Source of the DNA: Actinoplanes italicus | Lineage (GTDB): Bacteria; Actinomycetota; Actinomycetes; Mycobacteriales; Micromonosporaceae | NCBI RefSeq assembly: GCF_003001815.1 | Contig: NZ_PVMZ01000020.1 | Span: 124,001 to 188,000, forward strand | DNA length: 64,000 nucleotides | Reading direction: 5' to 3' | Translations under genes and position numbers: made by a program | Shown here: piece after piece, positions 6,984-14,398 of the stretch | Layout: the number at the start of each line of letters is the position of its first letter | How positions within the stretch are numbered: position 1 is the stretch's first letter | Notes under the pieces: generated by a model | Seen by the model: only the letters and a program-made list of their open reading frames with translations | Told to the model about the DNA's origin: nothing | Database searches by the model: none

Positions 6984-8849
6984 CTACGGGACGGCGGGGT
7001 AGTCGGTCACGAAGACCGGCTGCCCGACCTTCGTCATGTCCGCGGGCTCCCCGACGCCGTTGACCACGTGGTCGATGATGCCGGCGCTGAGGTTGACGGT
7101 CATGATGTGGTGCAGCTTCACGCCGGGCGTGTTCGGCACCTCGAACCCGTTCTCCGTGTGGATCTGCGGGTTGTTCTGGTTGAAGACGTAGACGCCTCCG
7201 CCGTACAGCTGGTGCTTCTTGACCTTGGCCCCGACCTTGTAACCGGCGTAGCCCTCGACGGAACCGTTCATCCAGTCGGCCTGGGTGGGCGGGTCGTACG
7301 GGAGCTCGTTCTGGTACAGGACGGTGGTGCCGCGCTCGCCGTTCCAGACGGTGTTGTACTTCTGGAAGTGCTCGACGAACAGGCCGGTCGCGGTGACGTC
7401 GTCGCCGTTGATGACGGCGCCGTAGCGGCCGGTGTTGGTCTTCCAGCGGTCGGTGTCACCGTTCACGCCGTTGGTGAAGCCCTCGACGCCGTGGTCGCCG
7501 CGCCACACCCAGGTGTGGTCGATCAGCACGTTGTCGCTGTTCACCTCGAGCGCGATGTCGGTCTTGCCGATGTGCGGGCCGCCGACACGGAAGTACACGT
7601 CGTTCAGCGTCGTCGGGTTGGCCGCCGAGCTGATGTTGATGCCGTGCTTCGGGCCGACCCGCAGCAGGACCGGGGACTCCTTGAGGCCGGCGTCGATGGT
7701 GACGCCGGCGATGACCACGCCGGGGACGCCGGCCACGTCGATCGGGATCGACCCCTTGACGGCCGTCAGCGTGGCGTGGCCGAGACCGAGCACCACGGTG
7801 TTCGGGTGCCACACCTTGATGCTGCTGGCGACGTCGTAGACGCCGGGCGTGATCAGGAGGTGCTTGCCGACCGCGAGGGCCAGGTTGATCTTCTGGACCG
7901 AGTCACCCGGCTTCGCGACGTAGAAGTCGGAGAGCGGGATGGTACGGCCCGAGGTGTCGTCCCACGAGGTGCCGGCCGTGTTGCGCTTGGCCGCGGGCAC
8001 GCGAACCTGGTACTTGCCCTTGGCGTCGACGAACAGGAACGGCTTCTCCCGGCTGACCGGGGTCTTCTCGAGGGTGGTGTACGGCGGGTTGGGGAACGTC
8101 GACTCGTCGGGCGCCCCGACCACGCCGGAGAACACCTGGTTCCACACGGCGTTGGACCAGGTCTCCACCTCGCTGTTGCGGGTGAGCCACTGCTGCTGCG
8201 AGCCGTTGACCGTGTTCGGCAGCTTGCTGTTGGCGATGAAGCCACCGCTGGCGTACTGCGGGCCGGCGGTGCAGTAGTCCATCAGCGACAGGGTGCCGCC
8301 GTTGAACTGGGTGCGGCGCAGCGAGACGGCCTGCGACACGGCCCAGAAGTTCGCCGTCTGACGGCAGCCGTCCTGGCCCGCGCCGTTGATGTTGACGGTC
8401 AGGTTGGACAGGGTGCGCCAGAAGTTGACCAGCGCGATGCAGTTCGGGTTCGCCGGGTCGGAGCTGAGGCAACGGTTGTACGCCTCGACCTTGCCGTTGA
8501 TCACCACGTCGCCGGGCTTGGCCCCGAGGCCGCTGATCTCCGTGTAGTAGCCGACCTTGATCTGGAGCGGCTGCTCGGCGGTCCCGTACGTGCCGGGCTT
8601 GAAGAGGTACGCGTACCGGGCCGTGCCCATCTCGGCGTCGACCTGCTTGGTGTAGGTCGCGTCCAGCTTGGCCTGGATGTCGGCGACCGGCATGCTCGGG
8701 TCGAAGATGGTGACGTTGGGGCCAAGGTTCTGGGTTCCCGAGCCCCATCCGGTGTGCGCGGAGGCCGGCAGCGCCGGCGTGGCGGTGAGGGCGAGCCCGA
8801 ATGTCAGCGCCACCGCGGCGGCGCGGCGGATCGGGCGGTGTCTCGTCAT
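6984..8849 (-). CDS. Secreted right-handed beta-helix (pectin-lyase-fold) protein
   Basis: The ATG at 8849 (ribosome site GGAAGGA) gives 621 residues with a Sec/Tat-like signal (MTRHRPIRRAAAVALTFGLA, cleavage near PASAHTG). The mature protein opens with TQNLGPNVTIFDPSMP and has two pectin-lyase-like regions rich in short strands, e.g. FLFVDAKGKYQVRVP then VVIAGVTIDAGLKESPVLL and HTWVWRGDHGVEGF. It resembles a family of secreted actinobacterial proteins that databases label inconsistently (coagulation factor 5/8 type or adenylyl cyclase), and a GH55-like glucanase fold is possible. A polysaccharide-active enzyme is the best inference, but I cannot name catalytic residues. It lies downstream of a sortase gene on the same strand. 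Confidence 0.7.
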   Translation of the reverse strand: MTRHRPIRRAAAVALTFGLALTATPALPASAHTGWGSGTQNLGPNVTIFDPSMPVADIQAKLDATYTKQVDAEMGTARYAYLFKPGTYGTAEQPLQIKVGYYTEISGLGAKPGDVVINGKVEAYNRCLSSDPANPNCIALVNFWRTLSNLTVNINGAGQDGCRQTANFWAVSQAVSLRRTQFNGGTLSLMDYCTAGPQYASGGFIANSKLPNTVNGSQQQWLTRNSEVETWSNAVWNQVFSGVVGAPDESTFPNPPYTTLEKTPVSREKPFLFVDAKGKYQVRVPAAKRNTAGTSWDDTSGRTIPLSDFYVAKPGDSVQKINLALAVGKHLLITPGVYDVASSIKVWHPNTVVLGLGHATLTAVKGSIPIDVAGVPGVVIAGVTIDAGLKESPVLLRVGPKHGINISSAANPTTLNDVYFRVGGPHIGKTDIALEVNSDNVLIDHTWVWRGDHGVEGFTNGVNGDTDRWKTNTGRYGAVINGDDVTATGLFVEHFQKYNTVWNGERGTTVLYQNELPYDPPTQADWMNGSVEGYAGYKVGAKVKKHQLYGGGVYVFNQNNPQIHTENGFEVPNTPGVKLHHIMTVNLSAGIIDHVVNGVGEPADMTKVGQPVFVTDYPAVP

Positions 8850-8966
8850 GCGGAGGGGTTCCTTCCGAAACAAGATCGCAATGATGCCCGTCACAGAACC
8901 AATCGCTGTCGCTCCATGTCAAGCAGACCGAACCGGCATACCACGTCGATCGGCATGAACCCCCCG

Positions 8967-8978
8967 GGTTCCGGAACC
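8967..8978. promoter_or_regulatory. Palindrome GGTTCCGGAACC upstream of the beta-helix gene
   Basis: A perfect 12-bp palindrome sits about 118 bp upstream of the beta-helix start. It is close to a second palindrome at 9004-9019 and shares the GGAACC half. It is a candidate operator; no cognate regulator is encoded nearby. Confidence 0.35.
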
Positions 8979-9003
8979 AAACTGACCGAAAAGCCGGTCG
9001 GAA

Positions 9004-9019
9004 CCGGTTACGTAACCGG
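9004..9019. promoter_or_regulatory. 16-bp perfect palindrome CCGGTTACGTAACCGG over the sortase stop codon
   Basis: This perfect palindrome overlaps the TAA of the sortase gene and lies in the promoter region of the next gene (beta-helix). It could be a regulator-binding site or a short transcription attenuator. Its TTACGTAA core is uncommon in this GC-rich DNA. Confidence 0.4.
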
Positions 9020-9670
9020 GTCCGCGTACACCACGACGTTGCTCCGGTAGCTGCCCTCACCCCGGTCGAAGACCCCGCCACAGGTGATCAGGCGCAGTCC
9101 CGGAGAGGCCAGTGGCGCATACACCTCACTGCTCGGAAAGTCCTGTTTCGGGTAGGTGGCGACCCGGGACACCTCGAACCTCGCCACGGTGCCGTCCTTA
9201 CGCCGTACCGCGATGGCATCGCCTGCCCTGAGCTCCCGCAACCGGAAGAAGACCGCCGGGCCGTCCCGCGCCGTGTCCACATGCCCGGCCAGCACCGACG
9301 CGCCGGATTCGCCCGGTGTCGGCGAATCGCGGTACCAGCCGGCGGGGGCGTCACCACGCAGCGGCGGCACCTCGAGCGTGCCGTCGCGCCGCAGCCCCAG
9401 CGTCATGACCTCGGTGTCCACCTTGATCGCCGGAATCTGCAGGCGCACCGGCACCGACGCCTTCATCCCCCGGGACGGAGGCCGGCCTTTCATCGGCGCC
9501 GGCGATCCGGGGGACGGGGCGGGTGCGGCGGAGACGGCGGCGGAGACGGCGGCGGGGACCGGTGGGGGCAGGCCGTCCTCGGTGCGCAGGCCGAGCGCCA
9601 CGGTCCCGGTTCCCAGGCAGGCCAGGACGGCGGCGAAGGCCGCCGCTCTCCGGTCACGGATCTGCGGCAT
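9008..9670 (-). CDS. Class E/F-type sortase
   Basis: From the ATG at 9670 the product is 220 residues: an N-terminal signal-anchor (MPQIRDRRAAAFAAVLACL), a Pro/Ala linker and the sortase barrel. The catalytic residues are visible: His in VLAGHVDTA, Cys in LRLITCGGVF, and Arg in SYRSNVVVYA. The start lies 7 bp after the stop of the stalk-like membrane protein, so the pair is an operon. Sortases of this class attach proteins to the cell wall by cleaving a C-terminal sorting motif. The start codon has no strong ribosome site; coupling to the upstream gene is likely. Confidence 0.85.
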   Translation of the reverse strand: MPQIRDRRAAAFAAVLACLGTGTVALGLRTEDGLPPPVPAAVSAAVSAAPAPSPGSPAPMKGRPPSRGMKASVPVRLQIPAIKVDTEVMTLGLRRDGTLEVPPLRGDAPAGWYRDSPTPGESGASVLAGHVDTARDGPAVFFRLRELRAGDAIAVRRKDGTVARFEVSRVATYPKQDFPSSEVYAPLASPGLRLITCGGVFDRGEGSYRSNVVVYADPVT

Positions 9671-9677
9671 GTCCAGG

Positions 9678-10223
9678 TCAGCGGTGGTGCAGAGGGCGAC
9701 GGAGGGCGTACGCACCGGCGGCGCCCGCCGCCAGCAACAGGAACACGCCCGTGACGAGAAGGGTGAGCCGGCGCCCCGGAACGAGGCCGCCACCACCCGC
9801 GTCCACACCACCCGACGGCGTCGGCGGATCGTCGGACGGCTCGGTGTCCGGCTCCGGGGCGGTGACGGTCGGCTCCGGAGTGGTAGTGGCCGGGTCTGAA
9901 GTGGTAGTGGCCGGGTCTGAAGAAGTGGTAGTGGTCGGGTCTGAACTGGTCGTCCCGCCCGGCGTGCCCTCGGCCGGGCCCGACGCTCCCGGCTGCACCG
10001 CCCCGGGCGGCGGAGGACCCGAGCCGGCCGGCCCGGACGGCGCCGGCGAACTCGCGCTCGTCGCAGGCCCCGCGGTCGGCGGATCGTCACCCCGGCTGCT
10101 GCACAGGGCCAGGGTGGAGAAGAGCAGAATCAGCGCGAGCAGCAGCCCGGCACCGACGGCGATCATCCGGTTGCGCTGCACCGAACCCGATGCGCGGTGT
10201 GCTGGGGAACCGTTTCCGGACAT
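9678..10223 (-). CDS. Thr/Pro-rich stalk protein with N- and C-terminal membrane helices
   Basis: The ATG at 10223 has a good ribosome site (GGAAGGACGTC). The 181-residue product has an N-terminal hydrophobic helix (MIAVGAGLLLALILLFSTLA), about 90 residues of Ser/Thr/Pro/Gly, and a C-terminal helix LTLLVTGVFLLLAAGAAGAY followed by basic ALRRPLHHR. The C-terminus has the shape of a cell-wall sorting signal, but the expected LPxTG is replaced by LVPGRR. Being next to a sortase, it could be a substrate with an atypical motif, or simply a two-span membrane protein. No enzymatic domain is seen. Confidence 0.65.
   Translation of the reverse strand: MSGNGSPAHRASGSVQRNRMIAVGAGLLLALILLFSTLALCSSRGDDPPTAGPATSASSPAPSGPAGSGPPPPGAVQPGASGPAEGTPGGTTSSDPTTTTSSDPATTTSDPATTTPEPTVTAPEPDTEPSDDPPTPSGGVDAGGGGLVPGRRLTLLVTGVFLLLAAGAAGAYALRRPLHHR
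9880..9945. repeat. 21-bp repeat coding for TTTSDPA
   Basis: Three copies of gtggtagtggccgggtctgaa, two adjacent and the third after a 3-bp insertion, lie inside the stalk protein gene and encode the Thr/Ser/Asp/Pro repeats on the minus strand. The first two copies are identical. Confidence 0.8.
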
Positions 10224-10440
10224 GACGTCCTTCCGCAGGAGGGCCGGACCGCGTGGTGGGCCACGCTAGCCCTCCAGTTCCCGAACACGCACCTGTCTAT
10301 CCGTGATCGGTCACTTCGGACGGTCCGGATCTCCGCGGCACAGCTGGATCTTCCTGGCGGTCGCGGACCGCTGTCTCGGGTGGGGTGGGCAGCGGTGCGT
10401 GACGGCTGGAGGGTTGACAGGACCGGGGAGAATGCCCGCC

Positions 10441-11319
10441 ATGATCGAGATCCGGGATCTGACGAAGACCTACGGGAGGGTGGCGGCGGTCCGTGACGTG
10501 ACGTTCACCGCTGAACCCGGCCGGGTCACCGGCCTGCTCGGCCTCAACGGCTCCGGCAAGAGCACCACGCTGCGGATCCTGCTCGGCCTCACCCGGCCGA
10601 CCAGCGGCACCGCCCTGATCAACGGCAAGCGCTACCGGGAACTGGACCGGCCACTGCGGCATGTCGGCGCGGTGCTCGAGCAGGGCCTGAGCCATCCGGG
10701 GCAGTCCGGCTACGCCCATCTCGTCACCCAGGCGCTGCTCGGCGGCATCGACCGCAGCCGGGTCGGGCCGCTGCTGGAGTTCGTGGGCCTCGAGGACGCG
10801 GCCGCCAAGCGGACCGGCGACTACTCGCTCGGCATGCGCCAGCGCCTCGCGGTCGCGACGGCCCTGCTGGGCGAGCCGAACGTGCTGGTCCTCGACGAGC
10901 CGGCGAACGGCCTGGACCCGCCCGGGATGGCCTGGCTGCGGGAGTTGCTGCGCGGGCACACCGACGCCGGCGGCACCGTGCTGATCTCCAGTCACCTGCT
11001 GGCCGAGCTGGAGCAGGTCGTCGACGACGTGGTGATCATCGGCGAGGGGCGGATCCTGGCGGCCGCGCCGCTGGCCGAGCTGGCCGGGACCGCGCGGCTG
11101 CGGATCCGGGGCGGTGATCCGGTGCGGCTCGCGGAGGCGTACGAGAAGGCGGGCGCCGCGGTCGCCGCCGAGGACGACCGGCTGTACGTCGGCGGGCTCA
11201 CGCCCGAGCAGGCCGGGGACATCGCCCTGGAGATCCAGGTCCCCGTGTACGAGCTGGTGGCCGAGGCCCAGCACCTGGAGGACATCTTCATGAACGCGAA
11301 TGTGGCGGGTGCCCGATGA
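10441..11319 (+). CDS. ABC transporter ATP-binding protein
   Basis: A 292-residue ATPase of the drug/lantibiotic-export (CcmA/BcrA) type. The start at 10441 is chosen for its ribosome site GGGGAG; an ATG at 10432 would leave almost no spacing. Walker A is GLNGSGKST, the Q-loop is near GAVLEQG, the signature is YSLGMRQR (SLGMR in place of SGG), and Walker B is NVLVLDEPANGLD with the H-loop in ISSHL. The C-terminal ~80 residues form the usual accessory domain. Its stop overlaps the start of the permease gene (ATGA), so both subunits form one exporter. The substrate is unknown. Confidence 0.9.
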   Translation: MIEIRDLTKTYGRVAAVRDVTFTAEPGRVTGLLGLNGSGKSTTLRILLGLTRPTSGTALINGKRYRELDRPLRHVGAVLEQGLSHPGQSGYAHLVTQALLGGIDRSRVGPLLEFVGLEDAAAKRTGDYSLGMRQRLAVATALLGEPNVLVLDEPANGLDPPGMAWLRELLRGHTDAGGTVLISSHLLAELEQVVDDVVIIGEGRILAAAPLAELAGTARLRIRGGDPVRLAEAYEKAGAAVAAEDDRLYVGGLTPEQAGDIALEIQVPVYELVAEAQHLEDIFMNANVAGAR

Positions 11320-11918
11320 TCGCCATCGTCCGCAGTGACCTGTACCGCAGTGTCAGCATCCGCTCGTCCTGGCTGGCGCTGATCGGTTTCGCCTTCATGG
11401 CCGCGCTGTTCGGCTGGTTCAGCAAGGAGGCGTGGTCACTGTTCGCCGGGATCGGCGCGTTCGGCATCGCCGTGATCGTGACCTCGCAGCACTACCAGCA
11501 CCGGACCGCCGTGCTGGTGTTCCTGAGCCATCCGCACCGCTGGAAGGTCCTGATCGGGCAATGCGCTGTGGCGGCGGTGCTCGGTACGACGCTGGCCGCT
11601 GTCAGCGGAGTGGCCGTGCTGCTGGACGAGAGCGCCGCGCACTACGCGTCGACGGTGCTGGTGGCGCCGGTCATGGCGGTGTTCGGGGCGCTGTGCACGA
11701 CCGTGGTCCGGCATCCGATGTGGCTTCTCGGCGGCCTGTTCGCGTGGCTGCTGTTCGCCGAGGGCCTGATCAACCGGATGGACATCGGGTTGCCGTTCGC
11801 CTCGTTCGCCATGGCCTCGGCCGGCAACACCAGGGCGCTGCTGTTCCTGCTCGCCTGGACGGCGGCGGCGGTCCCGGTGGCGGTCTGGGCGATCCGCCGG
11901 GATCTGGCCGGAGACTGA
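11316..11918 (+). CDS. ABC transporter permease
   Basis: A 200-residue protein with about six hydrophobic segments, starting with MIAIVRSDLYRSVSIRSSWL and ending with basic VWAIRRDLAGD. It overlaps the ATPase gene by 4 bp (ATGA) and is the membrane partner of that exporter. It resembles the ABC-2 type permeases that pair with BcrA-like ATPases, though it is short for that group. No extracellular binding domain is present, as expected for an exporter. Confidence 0.8.
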   Translation: MIAIVRSDLYRSVSIRSSWLALIGFAFMAALFGWFSKEAWSLFAGIGAFGIAVIVTSQHYQHRTAVLVFLSHPHRWKVLIGQCAVAAVLGTTLAAVSGVAVLLDESAAHYASTVLVAPVMAVFGALCTTVVRHPMWLLGGLFAWLLFAEGLINRMDIGLPFASFAMASAGNTRALLFLLAWTAAAVPVAVWAIRRDLAGD

Positions 11919-11925
11919 GTTCCGG

Positions 11926-11964
11926 CCGGGCGGGGCTGCAGCTTGGGGCGTGAACCCCGCCCGG
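11926..11964 (+). terminator. Hairpin after the ABC exporter operon
   Basis: A 10-bp perfect inverted repeat, CCGGGCGGGG / CCCCGCCCGG, with a 19-nt loop lies immediately after the permease stop. It could serve both this operon and the convergent DUF2510 gene. Confidence 0.5.
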
Positions 11965-12020
11965 TGAGACCAGAATGCTGGACGGCGCTCTCAGATCGCT
12001 ATCACAACGCTTCCAGGCGG

Positions 12021-12509
12021 TCACGGGCCGATCAGGATGATCGCGACCAGGGCCAGCACCAGCGCGGCGATGAGAGCGAGCGCGACCGGCCCGGCGACCC
12101 TCCGCCAGCCGGCGGCCCGTTCGCCGTCGTCCTCCGGGGCCACCGCGATCGAGAACGGGGTCTGCTGGGCCACCGCGTCCACCGGCGGCATCGAGTACGG
12201 CACCGCCGGCACCTCGGGGTGCGGCGGGCGAGCGACCGGCCGGTTCTCGGGCAGGGGGTGCGGTCCGCCGTGCTGCCGGCTCGCGGCCGGCTGGGTGGCG
12301 TAGAGCGGCACCTGATCGGGATCGTCCGGGGTGACCGTGTGCGGTCCGGGTACGGCGGGGCCGCTCGGCGGGACCGGCGGGAAGTATCCGTTGGGCGGCG
12401 GGGTCGGGGCCCCGCCGGGCTGGACGTGGTCGGTCCACTGCCGGCCGTCCCACCAGCGTTGCGCCGGCAGACCGCTCGGATCGGCATACCACCCGGCCGG
12501 CTGCGTCAT
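12021..12509 (-). CDS. DUF2510 domain protein with C-terminal membrane helix
   Basis: The 162-residue product begins MTQPAGWYADPSG and continues QRWWDGRQWTDHVQP, the hallmark of DUF2510, a small WW-like actinobacterial domain with conserved Trp/Asp. A Pro-rich linker follows, then one C-terminal hydrophobic helix (VALALIAALVLALVAIILIG). It is thus a tail-anchored protein with DUF2510 facing the cytoplasm. The domain's function is not established. It is transcribed alone, convergent with the ABC exporter operon. Confidence 0.8.
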   Translation of the reverse strand: MTQPAGWYADPSGLPAQRWWDGRQWTDHVQPGGAPTPPPNGYFPPVPPSGPAVPGPHTVTPDDPDQVPLYATQPAASRQHGGPHPLPENRPVARPPHPEVPAVPYSMPPVDAVAQQTPFSIAVAPEDDGERAAGWRRVAGPVALALIAALVLALVAIILIGP

Positions 12510-12642
12510 GCGGTGCTCCTTCTCTGGCCGCGTCAGGGGCTGTGGTGCCTCATCGGCGGCCCGGAGCGGCTTCTGAAGGTTTTCCGGCCTCTGAACGGGC
12601 CGGTGGAGGACAAGGCCTGTTCCGAGGAAGTTCTGAGGGTTA

Positions 12643-12671
12643 CCCGCCCGCCGGAGGAACCGGCGGGCGGG
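12643..12671 (-). terminator. Terminator hairpin of the M28 aminopeptidase gene
   Basis: A 12-bp perfect GC stem (CCCGCCCGCCGG / CCGGCGGGCGGG) with a 5-nt loop lies 11 bp past the aminopeptidase stop. It is the strongest simple hairpin in this part of the window. Confidence 0.75.
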
Positions 12672-12681
12672 AAGACCCTGC

Positions 12682-14187
12682 TCAGGAGCGGGTGATCGAC
12701 AGGTTGTCGACGGCGGCCTCGACCAGTGAGGCGGTGCCGGCGTCGGCGGCCTCGACCTGCAGGCGGATCGTCTGCCCGGCGTACGACGAAAGGTTCGCCG
12801 TGGCGGTCGTCCAGGCGGCCGCCTTGTTCGTGGCGGTCGCCGACTGGGTGAGCACGGTCGTCGTGGTGGTGCCGGAGACGACGCGGACGCGCAGGTAGTC
12901 GGCGCTGGTGGCGTTGTTGAGGTGGGCCAGGTACCAGGACAGGTTGAGCGTCAGCGTGCCGGTCGGCAGCGTGATCGACGGTGACGTGATGGTGCTGATG
13001 CCGCCGTCGAGGTCGTTGGCGCCCGCGCTCGCGCCCGCGGTGGCTCCGGTCACCAGGGCGTAGGTGCCGCCCGCGGCGGTGCCGAGCTGGGTGGTGACGC
13101 CGGAGCTGCTGGTCGCGGCCGGGTCGCCGCGCTCGAGCCGGCCGGCGGTGGCGGTGTCGGTGGTGCCCTGGGTCCAGCCGGTGGCGGTCTCCAGGCCGTC
13201 GGACCAGACCGTCTCGCCGGGCGGGGTGGTGGTGCCGCCGTCGGCAAGGGTCCACACGGCGTGCGCGATGGCGTCGCTGTTGCGGTCCAGCGCGGTGTCG
13301 TTGATGTTCGTGACGGTGTCGCAGGAGGCGTGGTAGCAGGGGTCGAAGCGGCCGGTGGTGCCGCCCCAGAGACTGACCTGCGCGGACGTCTTGCTGCCTT
13401 CGGCGCCGGTGAAGATGCCGCCGGCCGGGATGCCGTTGGCGATGAACGGGCCGTAGTCGCTGCGGCCGTCGAAGTCGGTGCCGCGGGTGGGCACGCCGAT
13501 CGAGGTGAAGTACGAGGCGAGCGTGGCCTCGATCTGCGCCGAGCCGGCCGGGCCGGGGCCGCTGCCGGTGCCGTCGGAGTTGTCACCGTCGTACAGGAAG
13601 TAGCCGGGGTTCGGCGAGCCGATCATGTCGAAGTTCAGGTAACCGCCGATGTTGGCCCGCTGGGCCGCCGTCAGCGAGTTGACGTAGTACGTGGAGCCCC
13701 GCAGCCCCAGCTCCTCGGCGCCCCACCAGCCGAACCGCAGGTGCCGGTCGGGCTGGAAGTTCGACCGGGCGACCTGGAGGGCCACCTCGAGGATGCCGGC
13801 CGAGCCGGATCCGTTGTCGTTGATGCCGGGGCCGGCGGTGACGCTGTCCAGGTGCCCGCCGATCATCAGCGTGTCGGTCGTGTCGCCACCGGGCCAGTCG
13901 GCGATGAGGTTGTAGCCGGTCGCCCCGTTGTAGGTGAACGACTGCTGCGTGGTCGTGAACCCGGCCGCGTCGAGCAGGTTCTTGACGTAGGTGACCGAGG
14001 CCAGGTAGCCGGGCCGGCCGTGGGCGCGGTTGCCGCCGTTGGCGGTGGCGATGCTCTGGAACTGGCTGAGGTGGGCCTTCACGTTGGCGACCGGGATGTC
14101 CGGCGCCGCCGCGGCCTGTGCCGGTGTGGCGACAGCGAGGCCGGCGGCGATCAGCCCGCCCACGCTGACGATCGAGAGTGCTCGCAC
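12682..14187 (-). CDS. Secreted M28 family aminopeptidase with C-terminal accessory domain
   Basis: The GTG at 14187 follows GGAGGACCACCCC and gives a classic Sec signal (VRALSIVSVGGLIAAGLAVA, cleavage after PAQA). The catalytic domain shows the M28 zinc ligands in order: GGHLDSV, INDNGSG, the catalytic Glu pair in GAEELGL, NFDMIGSP, and a late His in CYHASCDT. It resembles the Streptomyces griseus aminopeptidase. The last ~150 residues (WSDGLETATGW to the end) form a beta-rich jelly-roll-like domain probably for substrate or wall binding. The enzyme should release N-terminal residues outside the cell. It is divergent from a tripeptidyl hydrolase gene across a palindrome-bearing promoter. Confidence 0.9.
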   Translation of the reverse strand: MRALSIVSVGGLIAAGLAVATPAQAAAAPDIPVANVKAHLSQFQSIATANGGNRAHGRPGYLASVTYVKNLLDAAGFTTTQQSFTYNGATGYNLIADWPGGDTTDTLMIGGHLDSVTAGPGINDNGSGSAGILEVALQVARSNFQPDRHLRFGWWGAEELGLRGSTYYVNSLTAAQRANIGGYLNFDMIGSPNPGYFLYDGDNSDGTGSGPGPAGSAQIEATLASYFTSIGVPTRGTDFDGRSDYGPFIANGIPAGGIFTGAEGSKTSAQVSLWGGTTGRFDPCYHASCDTVTNINDTALDRNSDAIAHAVWTLADGGTTTPPGETVWSDGLETATGWTQGTTDTATAGRLERGDPAATSSSGVTTQLGTAAGGTYALVTGATAGASAGANDLDGGISTITSPSITLPTGTLTLNLSWYLAHLNNATSADYLRVRVVSGTTTTTVLTQSATATNKAAAWTTATANLSSYAGQTIRLQVEAADAGTASLVEAAVDNLSITRS

Positions 14188-14288
14188 GGGGTGGTCCTCC
14201 GTGTACTCAGGGGAACAGTCGAGCCGAAGCATCGCACCGGAACGCTCTCGAACTTTCATACCAATCAATACCTACCGCGATATGAACA

Positions 14289-14322
14289 CATGCCCATGTC
14301 TGCATGTCGGCGCATGGGCATG
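14289..14322. promoter_or_regulatory. 10-bp inverted repeat between the two secreted peptidase genes
   Basis: CATGCCCATG and its exact inverse CATGGGCATG are separated by 14 bp that hold another CATG. The element lies 102 bp from the aminopeptidase start and 77 bp from the hydrolase start, so one regulator could control both secreted peptidases. This is inference; no regulator is adjacent. Confidence 0.5.
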
Positions 14323-14398
14323 CCTGGATGGTTAGGCTGCGGGAACCGCCCCGGGCCGGACCGGCTGTGACGGGCGGCTCGACAACGGAAGGCAAGGG

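Noticed and set aside
7068..9050. 660-codon plus-strand frame opposite the beta-helix gene
   Set aside because: It is a mirror frame typical of GC-rich DNA (Val/Asp/Leu/Gly-rich, no ribosome site). The minus strand has a signal peptide and a coherent fold.
13261..14370. Plus-strand frame opposite the M28 aminopeptidase
   Set aside because: Mirror frame; the aminopeptidase zinc motifs on the minus strand are decisive.
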